Assembly: GCF_002994045.1 (NCBI RefSeq)
Contig: NZ_MQUC01000003.1
Location: forward strand, 1,154,501 to 1,218,500
Source: Nonlabens agnitus
GTDB taxonomy: Bacteria; Bacteroidota; Bacteroidia; Flavobacteriales; Flavobacteriaceae
Reading direction: 5' to 3'
Length of the DNA stretch: 64,000 nt
The position numbers were made by a program, and so were the translations under genes. Below, in pieces: positions 1 through 6,801 of the stretch; the first letter of the stretch is position 1, and every line of letters starts with the position of its first letter. The notes under the pieces are model-generated. The model did not search any database, was not told the DNA's origin, and saw only the letters and a list, made by a program, of their open reading frames with translations.

Positions 1-626
1 AAGCCTACAATCGGGTACGTGAAGGGAACTTTTCCCTTAATGGTTTAATGGGTTTTAATCTGCACGGTAAAACTGTAGGCGTTATAGGAACAGGAACCAT
101 TGGTGCCACTTTTTGCCGCGTTATGAAAGGATTTGGGTGCAATCTTGTTGCTTTTGATGTACAGGAATCTGCAGAACTTAAAGAGCTGGGCGTAACATTT
201 TTGTCTTTAAACGAGGTATTCAAACAAGCAGACATCATATCGCTGCATTGTCCACTCAATGAACAGACGCAACATTTGATCAACAAAAAATCCATTGCGA
301 TGATGAAAGATGGCGTCATGATTATCAACACAAGCCGTGGCGCATTGGTCGATACAGAAGATGCCATAAACGGACTGTCCAGTAAGAAAATAGGCTATTT
401 GGGAATTGACGTCTATGAACAGGAAGAAAACTTGTTCTATCAGGATTTATCAGAAAGTATCATTCAAGATGATTTGCTGTTACGCCTCAACAGTTTCCCT
501 AACGTTTTGATCACCTCACATCAGGCCTATTTTACTAAAGAAGCCATGAAAGAAATAACTACGACCACTCTGGTAAATATCGATGCCTTTTCCAAAGGTC
601 AAGAATTAGAAAACGAAGTGAAATAA
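1..626 (+). CDS. ldhA: D-lactate dehydrogenase (2-hydroxyacid dehydrogenase), 5'-truncated by the window edge
   Basis: NAD-dependent reduction of pyruvate to D-lactate in the cytoplasm (family knowledge). The reading frame is open from base 3, before the first ATG at 48, and the upstream codons give AYNRVREGNFSLNGL, a stretch typical of LdhA-type enzymes, so the true start lies before the window. The dinucleotide-binding loop GTGTIG is near bases 87-105, followed by ISLHCPLNEQT and NTSRGALVDTEDA (substrate Arg region). The catalytic His is in SHQAY (codon 519-521), and the YEQEE segment carries the partner Glu. The C-terminal half is complete. Formate or phosphoglycerate dehydrogenase relatives are less likely because of the LdhA-specific NRVREGNF and SHQAYFT signatures. 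Confidence 0.85.
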   Translation, partial: AYNRVREGNFSLNGLMGFNLHGKTVGVIGTGTIGATFCRVMKGFGCNLVAFDVQESAELKELGVTFLSLNEVFKQADIISLHCPLNEQTQHLINKKSIAMMKDGVMIINTSRGALVDTEDAINGLSSKKIGYLGIDVYEQEENLFYQDLSESIIQDDLLLRLNSFPNVLITSHQAYFTKEAMKEITTTTLVNIDAFSKGQELENEVK

Positions 627-805
627 AAAATATAATCACTTAACTCCTTTTTGAACAAGGCTTCTTTCATGGGGATTCCACCAATTTGGAATTAAACTAC
701 ACATTAGAATTGTAGTAGTTTGCCATTCAGAACGACTGGTTCAGGATTTTGCCGCGGTCTGATGTTTATGGTAAAGATTCTTCAAAAGAGAGAACTTATT
801 TTAAT

Positions 806-844
806 TTCGCTTTCCTACCTGTCCGGCAGGCAGGCGCGAAAGCG
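806..844. repeat. Long-form nested palindrome, intergenic copy
   Basis: Outer arms TTCGCTTTC (806-814) and GCGAAAGCG (836-844) enclose a 21-bp inner palindrome (815-835; stem CCTACCTG/CAGGCAGG around TCCGG, with one mismatch). The copy lies 15 bases upstream of the DsbA-family gene. It is the only long copy outside a gene. The rest of the 627-859 gap shows no gene or terminator that I can support. Confidence 0.9.
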
Positions 845-859
845 CACTAAATACAACTC

Positions 860-1510
860 ATGAAAGAAAAACTAAAAATCGACATTGTATCAGACGTCGT
901 CTGTCCATGGTGTACGATAGGTTATAAACGATTAGAAAAAGCCATAAAAGAACTGGGAATCGAGAACCAAATCGAACTCGAATGGCAACCCTTTGAACTT
1001 AATCCCAACATGCCTGCAGAAGGTCAGAACTTAAAAGAGCATATCATAGAAAAATATGGCTCGAGTCCAGAACAATACCGTCAAATGCAGGAGCAGATGA
1101 CAGCTGCTGGAGATGATGTAGGTTTTGTTTTTGATTATTATGACGACCAGCGCATGTCAAATACGTTTGATGCTCACGTTCTACTGGAATATGCACATCA
1201 ATGTAGCAAACAAACCGATTTAAAAATGCGCCTGACCAAAGCATTTTTTAGTGAGCGTCAGGACGTTTCAAAAACCGAAGTTCTCAAGCAAGCTTTATTG
1301 GACGTAGGATTGGATGCTGATGAAGCACTGTCTATGCTAAATAATCAAGAAGCTCGTAACGAGGTACTTAAAAAAGAGGCTTATCGGAAAAGCTTAGGAG
1401 TCAATAGTGTTCCTACCATAGTATTTGATAGAAAAAGTGCCGTTACCGGCGCACAACCAGTCGATGTTTTCAAACAGGTTTTGAAAGAGGCTATGGAACA
1501 ACATGCATAA
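860..1510 (+). CDS. DsbA family oxidoreductase (FrnE-like)
   Basis: 216-aa thioredoxin-fold protein of the DsbA/FrnE type, expected to handle thiol-disulfide exchange. It has no signal peptide, so it is probably cytoplasmic. The N-terminal strand leads directly into the active site CPWC (C15, C18), followed by the helical insertion usual for the family. The cis-proline loop SVPT is at about 183-186 and the conserved GAQP is at 197-200. The length matches FrnE-like proteins. The ATG at 860 places CPWC at the usual distance from the N-terminus. The gene is followed after 11 bases by a haloacid dehalogenase gene, so the two are probably co-transcribed. The physiological substrate is unknown. Confidence 0.88.
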   Translation: MKEKLKIDIVSDVVCPWCTIGYKRLEKAIKELGIENQIELEWQPFELNPNMPAEGQNLKEHIIEKYGSSPEQYRQMQEQMTAAGDDVGFVFDYYDDQRMSNTFDAHVLLEYAHQCSKQTDLKMRLTKAFFSERQDVSKTEVLKQALLDVGLDADEALSMLNNQEARNEVLKKEAYRKSLGVNSVPTIVFDRKSAVTGAQPVDVFKQVLKEAMEQHA

Positions 1511-1521
1511 TTGGTAAGTTT

Positions 1522-2220
1522 ATGAAAGATGTAATGAGGCCTGAGGTGCTGTTTTTTGACGTCAATGAAACCTTACTGGATCTTTCTACCTTGAAAGAAA
1601 ACATCAGAGGATTGCTGGATGGTAGAGATGATTTTATTGATTTATGGTTTACTACGTTACTTCACCATTCTTTAGTGACCAGCGCTAGCGGACAGTATGA
1701 AGATTTCGGGAAGATAGGTGCCGCTACCTTACAAATGGTGGCAGCTAATCATGATATTACCATCCCAAAAGAGGTCGCTAGAGACGTAGTGATAAATTCA
1801 TTCCGTCATTTAAAGCCACATCCTAAAGTGAAAGATGCGCTTACCCAATTGAAAGATGATGGCTACAAGCTGGTAGCCTTCACTAATTCGTCCAAAGAAG
1901 GTGTAGAACAACAACTCACAAACGCTAGTATAGCAGATCTTTTTGAGGCTCGATTGAGCATTGAAGACTCTGGAAAATTCAAACCCTTTACGCAAGCCTA
2001 TGACTGGGCAGCACAACAAATGCAAACAAAACCTACGGCATGTATGATGATTGCCGCTCATGGTTGGGATGTTGCCGGTGCACAATGGGCTGGCTGGCGA
2101 GCTGCCTTTGTAGCGAGACCTGGTCACCAGCAATATCCGCTAGCACCTCAAGCAGAGATTGTTGGAGCGGATTTAAAAGAGGTAGCTCTTTCACTGATGG
2201 CATTGCAAAAAAATGCATAG
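1522..2220 (+). CDS. Haloacid dehalogenase type II (HAD superfamily)
   Basis: 232-aa HAD hydrolase. Motif I is FFDVNETLLD, with the nucleophile Asp13. The DVNETL wording is that of the L-2-haloacid dehalogenase subgroup rather than the phosphatase DxDGT/V pattern. Motif II Thr/Ser is in AFTNSS (about 117-121), and a conserved Lys follows near SGKFKP. The C-terminal AHGWDVAGAQWAGWRAAFVAR block is typical of haloacid dehalogenases. Expected reaction: hydrolytic dehalogenation of 2-haloalkanoic acids. The real substrate could differ, as many members are only annotated by similarity. The gene starts 11 bases after the DsbA-like gene. Confidence 0.85.
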   Translation: MKDVMRPEVLFFDVNETLLDLSTLKENIRGLLDGRDDFIDLWFTTLLHHSLVTSASGQYEDFGKIGAATLQMVAANHDITIPKEVARDVVINSFRHLKPHPKVKDALTQLKDDGYKLVAFTNSSKEGVEQQLTNASIADLFEARLSIEDSGKFKPFTQAYDWAAQQMQTKPTACMMIAAHGWDVAGAQWAGWRAAFVARPGHQQYPLAPQAEIVGADLKEVALSLMALQKNA

Positions 2221-2316
2221 AAAAACACCTTAATTAAAGCTAAAGAGACTGTTTTTCATTATATAACATTATACCTACTTTTCAATTTGCTTAAATTGAG
2301 TTTATAAAATATTTCT

Positions 2317-3192
2317 ATGCTTCACACCATCGAAAACGACCAGCTCACCTGCACCATCAGTTCTACCGGTGCAGAAATCCGCTCGCTTAAAGAAAAGGAA
2401 ACCGGGAAAGAGCACATCTGGCAAATCGATGCGTCCGTTTGGGGCAGCAGCTCGCCAGTCTTGTTCCCAGCGATTGGAAAAATAAAGGACGACAAAATCA
2501 TATATAAAGGTCAAGAATACGCCATGCCACGGCACGGTATCATTAGGCATAATGACCAATTGGTTTTTGAACAGCACAGCGCTTTCAAATGCTCCTTTAC
2601 CTTGAACAGTTCGCCAGCGACCTTGAAACAATATCCGTTTGAATTTTCATTTGCTGTAATGTATGAACTAGTAGGTAAAAGTCTAAAAATGAGCTATGTC
2701 ATTGAAAACCAGGATGAAGTCCCCATGCATTTTGCCTGCGGTGGCCATACCGCTTACGCCTGCCCATTGACAGACGGCAAGACCTTGAAAGATTACGTGA
2801 TCGAGTTTCCTACATCGCAGGATCTACGTGCGCAAACCTTGGGCGCTTCTGGATTGCTATCTAACGAATTCCGGACTTTCGAATTGAAAAATGCCACCTT
2901 ACCACTTTCTAACCATCTATTTGATCGCGACGCACTTATTTTATCCAATATCGATTTTGAATGGGTTCGCTTTCGCGAAAGCGATAAAAACAAGGGCCTC
3001 ATCGTTAGATTTGAAGGCTTTCCACACCTCGCGCTCTGGTCAAAACCTGGAGCCGATTATGTGTGTATTGAACCATGGCTGGGATTGCCAGATTCAGAAG
3101 ACGAATCGCTTGATATTGCCCAAAAAAGCAGTTACAAAACCATAGATCCAGCAACTCGCTTCTCGATATCGATCATTACAGAGATCGAGTAA
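2317..3192 (+). CDS. Aldose 1-epimerase family protein (LacX/YeaD-like)
   Basis: 291-aa galactose-mutarotase-fold protein. An early segment, TISSTGAEIRSLKEK, and a central CGGHTAYACPL (the GGHPAF-like His motif of LacX-type epimerases) support a sugar or sugar-phosphate anomerase role in the cytoplasm. A C-terminal Glu in CIEPWLGLPD matches the catalytic Glu region (EPW.G). Codons around 2966-2984 coincide with the short palindrome and read VRFRESD. The gene stands alone between a 96-base spacer and a small lysine-rich gene. The exact sugar is not predictable. Confidence 0.82.
   Translation: MLHTIENDQLTCTISSTGAEIRSLKEKETGKEHIWQIDASVWGSSSPVLFPAIGKIKDDKIIYKGQEYAMPRHGIIRHNDQLVFEQHSAFKCSFTLNSSPATLKQYPFEFSFAVMYELVGKSLKMSYVIENQDEVPMHFACGGHTAYACPLTDGKTLKDYVIEFPTSQDLRAQTLGASGLLSNEFRTFELKNATLPLSNHLFDRDALILSNIDFEWVRFRESDKNKGLIVRFEGFPHLALWSKPGADYVCIEPWLGLPDSEDESLDIAQKSSYKTIDPATRFSISIITEIE
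2966..2984. repeat. Short palindrome, intragenic (aldose epimerase-like gene)
   Basis: TTCGCTTTCGCGAAAGCGA, a 19-of-20 match to the consensus. It is read in the RFRES frame of the host gene, between the segment SNIDFEW and DKNKGL. Confidence 0.95.
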
Positions 3193-3320
3193 TTATGGCT
3201 CAAGCCAAGTCTGATCATAGCTCTCACGAGACTTAAACTAGCTTAAAATTAAATGTCTCTTATGGGATCGCCGCACGTATATAAAGGTTAGATTTAGTGT
3301 TCACCGTAAAATGAATTCTC

Positions 3321-3419
3321 ATGGCAAAATCACAAGACGCTAAGAAAAACGTCAAAAAAGAACCTACCAAAACAGCTAAGGAAAAGAAGGCTGAAAAGAA
3401 ATTGAAAAAATCCAAATAA
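3321..3419 (+). CDS. Small lysine-rich protein, 32 aa
   Basis: Short open frame, ATG at 3321 and TAA at 3417-3419. The product is MAKSQDAKKNVKKEPTKTAK followed by a KE-rich tail ending KKLKKSK. Roughly half the residues are Lys, and there is no hydrophobic segment. It is followed 21 bases later by a good intrinsic terminator, which supports it as a transcribed unit. Similar very short Lys/Ala/Glu proteins are common in Bacteroidetes, but I cannot name a family. Possible nucleic-acid association is inference from charge alone. Confidence 0.6.
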   Translation: MAKSQDAKKNVKKEPTKTAKEKKAEKKLKKSK

Positions 3420-3440
3420 GCAGCATATCGCTTTAAAAAC

Positions 3441-3473
3441 CCGCAAAGGCTCGTGTCCCTTGCGGATTTTTTA
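3441..3473 (+). terminator. Intrinsic terminator after the lysine-rich small gene
   Basis: A CCGCAAAGG / CCCTTGCGG stem (one mismatch) with a 7-base loop is followed by ATTTTTTA. Confidence 0.75.
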
Positions 3474-3505
3474 TGGATTAATATTTTGTTACAAAAGTTG
3501 GGTAT

Positions 3506-3537
3506 TTGACTTTAAGACTTGCCTATTTGTACCTTTG
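3506..3537 (+). promoter_or_regulatory. Bacteroidetes-type promoter upstream of DUF808 gene
   Basis: TTG at 3506-3508, a 21-base spacer, then TACCTTTG at 3530-3537, which matches the -7 consensus TAnnTTTG. Transcription would begin about 3544, just before the chosen ATG at 3555. This argues against the upstream non-ATG extension beginning near 3519. Confidence 0.6.
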
Positions 3538-3554
3538 CCACAAAATGTTTTTTA

Positions 3555-4439
3555 ATGGCTTCAGGATTTTTTGCATTACTCGATGATATAGGTGTCCTTA
3601 TGGACGATGTGGCTGCCATGAGCAAAGTCGCGACTAAAAAAACGGCTGGAATCCTGGGCGATGACCTTGCCGTAAATGCAGAGAAAGCTTCTGGATTTGT
3701 GTCTTCCAGAGAGATTCCTGTATTGTGGGCGATCACAAAAGGTTCCTTTATCAACAAACTCATCATCTTACCCATTGCCTTCCTGTTAAGTGCTTTTTTG
3801 CCATGGGCCGTGACCGTCATTTTACTTCTTGGAGGTATTTACCTAGCTTTTGAAGGTGCCGAAAAGATCTATGAATGGATTTTCCCGCATTCAAAACCAG
3901 AAACGGACATACCACCACAAGAAATGTCTGAAGAGGAAATAATCGCTCATGAAAAAGAAAAAATCAAAGCCGCCATTGTGACTGATTTTATCTTGTCTGT
4001 AGAGATCGTGATTATTGCATTAAGCTCTGTGGTCAATGAACCCATTTTGAACCAGATTATGGTAGTGTCAGTAGTGGCGATCATTGCCACTATAGGAGTT
4101 TACGGTATCGTGGCTGCGATTGTTCGTATGGATGATTTAGGATTGCGATTGATCAAAAACAACGATGGAAAAGGTTTTGGAAACACGGTTGGAAGATTTT
4201 TGGTTTCGGCATTGCCTAAGATTGTCAAAAGTTTATCGGTAATAGGAACCATCGCATTAATTTTAGTGGCTGGTGGAATCTTTGTCCACAATCTGGAGTT
4301 TATCCATGATGCTTTGCATTCTTTACCAGCCATTGTAGGTGAAGCGCTTACGGGTCTTGTAGTTGGTGCGCTTTCGCTAGGCATCTATAAATTGGTGAAG
4401 GTTTTATTTTTTAAAAAGGATAAAGCTGCCGCACATTAA
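3555..4439 (+). CDS. DUF808 family inner-membrane protein (YedI-like)
   Basis: 294 aa from ATG 3555. The opening MASGFFALLDDIGVLMDDVA is the characteristic DUF808 N-terminus, so this start is preferred. It is followed by KVATKKTAGILGDDLAVNA and at least five hydrophobic segments (about 70-105, 160-180, 188-208, 235-260 and 270-285 of the protein). A cytoplasmic charged loop, EEIIAHEKEKIK, lies between them. It is an integral inner-membrane protein of unknown function. The length fits E. coli YedI. It ends 28 bases before the ATG of the monooxygenase gene, so the two may be co-transcribed. Confidence 0.85.
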   Translation: MASGFFALLDDIGVLMDDVAAMSKVATKKTAGILGDDLAVNAEKASGFVSSREIPVLWAITKGSFINKLIILPIAFLLSAFLPWAVTVILLLGGIYLAFEGAEKIYEWIFPHSKPETDIPPQEMSEEEIIAHEKEKIKAAIVTDFILSVEIVIIALSSVVNEPILNQIMVVSVVAIIATIGVYGIVAAIVRMDDLGLRLIKNNDGKGFGNTVGRFLVSALPKIVKSLSVIGTIALILVAGGIFVHNLEFIHDALHSLPAIVGEALTGLVVGALSLGIYKLVKVLFFKKDKAAAH

Positions 4440-4467
4440 AACCCAGCTTCCTTTGGAAAAAGCCGAT

Positions 4468-5973
4468 ATGTTCTGGAAGGTCTGCACCGATTGTTTAGGA
4501 CGCGGCAAGAAAAGCCAGCGCATTCGCAAAAAGGCTAAACTTCAATATCAAAAAGCTCTAGCAGACTTCCAAAAATCCGATGGCGAAGGAAAGGCACCAA
4601 AAAAACCAAAAGGTCATCTCAAAACTTGTACGACTTGTAACGGTACCGGATTAGTTCAAAGCGACCAGGCTCCTATTCCTAATCAAAGTTTCCCACATGT
4701 GGCAATTGTTGGTGCTGGTATAGGTGGTGTAGCTCTAGCAGTAGCCTGTTTGCATCGTGGCATTCCTTTTACTCTGTTTGAGCGCGACGCCAGTTTTGAC
4801 GCTCGTTCCCAAGGTTACGGATTGACCTTACAACAAGCCAGTAAGGCCATGGCTGGCTTCGGAATCCAAGAGCTTCAAGAAGGTGTTGTTTCTACCAGAC
4901 ATGTCGTTCACCATACCGATGGAAAAAAAATCGCCGAATGGGGCATGCGCAAATGGATGGAAAACAGTGACAAAGAAGCTCCTAAAAAAACCAACATTCA
5001 CATAGCCAGACAGGCTTTGAGACAAGCGCTTATTGATCAAATAAATGATCAAGCTACTATTCAATGGAACCATCAATTTATAGATAGTTCCATGGCTTCT
5101 AATAAACGTGTCCAGCTGCGGTTCAAGGTGAACTATGATATCCTGAACTACGAGGCAGATCTTGTTGTGGGTGCAGACGGCATACGTAGCCAGGTACGTA
5201 ATCAGATTTTGAGCAACGACTCCACACCGCTGCGGTACCTGGATTGTATTGTGATTTTGGGCATTTGTCCGTTATCTGATATTGAAAATTCTGATCATGA
5301 GCTGCTGGACTCAGCGACGGTGTTTCAAACTGCAAATGGCCACGAGCGTATGTACATGATGCCTTATTCTAGGGATTCCATCATGTGGCAGTTTAGTTTT
5401 CCAATGTCAGAAAGTGATGCAAAAAGTCTTAGCGCTCAAGGCTCCAAAGCCCTAAAGCTGGAAGCCATCCAACGCACTCAAGATTGGCACGCTCCTATTC
5501 CGCAAACCTTAAGAGCAACGCAAGAGGATTTGGTTACCGGTTATCCTGTTTATGATCGTGAAGTTTTGGATGAGTTCGCTTTCCTGCCTGTCCGGCAGGC
5601 AGGCGCGAAAGCGAGGTCACTAAAAGCCTTTGATAACACTGATAAATCTTTATCGCAAGGCCTAGGCATCTTATCAAGGTACATAACTTTACTGGGCGAT
5701 GCAGCACATCCCATGAGTCCTTTTAAAGGTCAAGGAGCTAATCAAGCCTTACTGGATGCGCTCTCACTGGCACGACTGATATATACAGGTTGCAGGCCAC
5801 CATCGAACTGGCGAGAAAAAGGAATCAGAACAAATGTGCTCAATGCGTTTGAAAAAGAAATGATAGAGCGTAGTACAGTAAAGGTTAAGGAATCGGCAGC
5901 TGCCGCAGATTTTTTACATTCTGACCTTGTCCTGAAGGAAATCGACGCACCAAGAGGTAGTGACATCAAGTAA
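4468..5973 (+). CDS. FAD-dependent monooxygenase with N-terminal CxxCxGxG zinc-ribbon-like extension
   Basis: 501 aa. Residues 1-65 carry two Cys pairs, CTDCLGRG (C6, C9) and CTTCNGTG (C54, C57), like DnaJ-type CxxCxGxG repeats, separated by a Lys-rich helix. A group A flavin monooxygenase (PHBH/UbiH fold) follows: GAGIGG FAD loop at 82-87 with an acidic FERD strand end, GADGIRSQVR near 230, and GDAAHPMSPFKGQGANQALLDA in the C-terminal third. It probably hydroxylates a small aromatic or polyene using NAD(P)H; the substrate is unknown. A TTG five codons upstream is possible, but ATG 4468 is preferred. The long palindrome at 5575-5614 is translated as EFAF-LPVRQAG-AKA, inside a stretch between YDRE and LLGDAAH that is longer than I expect for the family. 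Confidence 0.8.
   Translation: MFWKVCTDCLGRGKKSQRIRKKAKLQYQKALADFQKSDGEGKAPKKPKGHLKTCTTCNGTGLVQSDQAPIPNQSFPHVAIVGAGIGGVALAVACLHRGIPFTLFERDASFDARSQGYGLTLQQASKAMAGFGIQELQEGVVSTRHVVHHTDGKKIAEWGMRKWMENSDKEAPKKTNIHIARQALRQALIDQINDQATIQWNHQFIDSSMASNKRVQLRFKVNYDILNYEADLVVGADGIRSQVRNQILSNDSTPLRYLDCIVILGICPLSDIENSDHELLDSATVFQTANGHERMYMMPYSRDSIMWQFSFPMSESDAKSLSAQGSKALKLEAIQRTQDWHAPIPQTLRATQEDLVTGYPVYDREVLDEFAFLPVRQAGAKARSLKAFDNTDKSLSQGLGILSRYITLLGDAAHPMSPFKGQGANQALLDALSLARLIYTGCRPPSNWREKGIRTNVLNAFEKEMIERSTVKVKESAAAADFLHSDLVLKEIDAPRGSDIK
5575..5614. repeat. Long-form nested palindrome, in frame inside the monooxygenase gene
   Basis: Arms TTCGCTTTC (5575-5583) and GCGAAAGCGA (5605-5614) flank a 21-bp inner palindrome (5584-5604; stem CCTGCCTG/CAGGCAGG overlapping the last C of the left arm). 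Codons 370-382 read FAF-LPVRQAG-AKA, so the inner element adds exactly seven residues without shifting frame. Confidence 0.95.
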
Positions 5974-5992
5974 GTTCCAAGAGGCTTCTTCG

Positions 5993-6000
5993 TAACTTTG
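5993..6000 (+). promoter_or_regulatory. -7 element TAACTTTG upstream of SDR gene
   Basis: Perfect TAnnTTTG match, 25 bases before the ATG at 6026. I see no TTG at the proper distance upstream, so only the -7 half is supported. Confidence 0.4.
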
Positions 6001-6025
6001 AACTAAAATCAAACAGCTTAAAAAG

Positions 6026-6706
6026 ATGGATATACAAGGGAAAAATGCACTAATTACAGGATCCAGTCGTGGTGTAGGACAACAAATAGCATTGGGACTG
6101 GCACGTTTAGGATGTAATATTATCGTTCATGGAAGCCAGCCATCAAGCAATGACAAAACGCTGGAATTATTGGAATCTTTTCCTATTCAAACCTACAGCG
6201 TTCACGGCAATCTCGCTGATGATCAAGAAGTCAAAGCGCTTATCCATCAGGTGAATAATCTCAACTTTCCTATTGATATTTTATATAACAACGCAGGGAT
6301 CATGAAGGATTATCATGAAGACATCTGGTCACACTCTACTGATGAATGGATGGACACGTATAAAGTAAACGTCGTGGCGATGTACCAATTATGTGCAGCA
6401 TTTGTGCCTGCGATGATTGAAAATAACTTTGGAAGAGTCGTAAATGTCACTTCTCGCATTTCTGGTCAACCCCAATTAGCACCTTATGGCGCTTCTAAAT
6501 GGGCTGTAGATAAACTCTCTCAAGACCTGGCTGTAGCATTAGAGAACACCGCAGTTCGCTTGAACTATTTTGATCCTACCTGGTTAAAAACAGATCTAGG
6601 TGGCGAGCACGCAGACAATCCTGTAGAAGCTGTCTTGCCTGGAGCTTTAAAACCCGTATTGGTAGAAAATGATGGTCCCAATGGACAATTCTTCTCTGCC
6701 TTTTAA
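6026..6706 (+). CDS. Short-chain dehydrogenase/reductase (SDR), classical type
   Basis: 226-aa NAD(P)-dependent oxidoreductase. The TGSSRGVG cofactor loop is at 11-18, NNAG at 88-91, and the catalytic YGASK has Tyr154 and Lys158, with VTSRIS carrying the Ser. It is slightly shorter than the usual 245-260 aa because the C-terminal substrate loop is brief. The HGSQPSS segment after the second strand suggests NADP preference, which is inference. The gene stands alone with its own -7 element. The substrate is not predictable. Confidence 0.88.
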   Translation: MDIQGKNALITGSSRGVGQQIALGLARLGCNIIVHGSQPSSNDKTLELLESFPIQTYSVHGNLADDQEVKALIHQVNNLNFPIDILYNNAGIMKDYHEDIWSHSTDEWMDTYKVNVVAMYQLCAAFVPAMIENNFGRVVNVTSRISGQPQLAPYGASKWAVDKLSQDLAVALENTAVRLNYFDPTWLKTDLGGEHADNPVEAVLPGALKPVLVENDGPNGQFFSAF

Positions 6707-6774
6707 AAAACATTGCATCCTCACAAAATTTAGCTAAGACGAACCAACAAAATGGTATCGCTACGGATGGATTG

Positions 6775-6782
6775 TACCTTTG
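6775..6782 (+). promoter_or_regulatory. -7 element TACCTTTG upstream of PLP enzyme
   Basis: Perfect TAnnTTTG match, 19 bases before ATG 6802. There is no convincing TTG partner, so this is only a partial promoter call. Confidence 0.4.
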
Positions 6783-6801
6783 TCTAGAATAAGAATGAAA
6801 C

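Noticed and set aside
4368..4380. GCGCTTTCGCTAG in the DUF808 gene
   Set aside because: Half-site only, and the codons encode a normal family hydrophobic helix.
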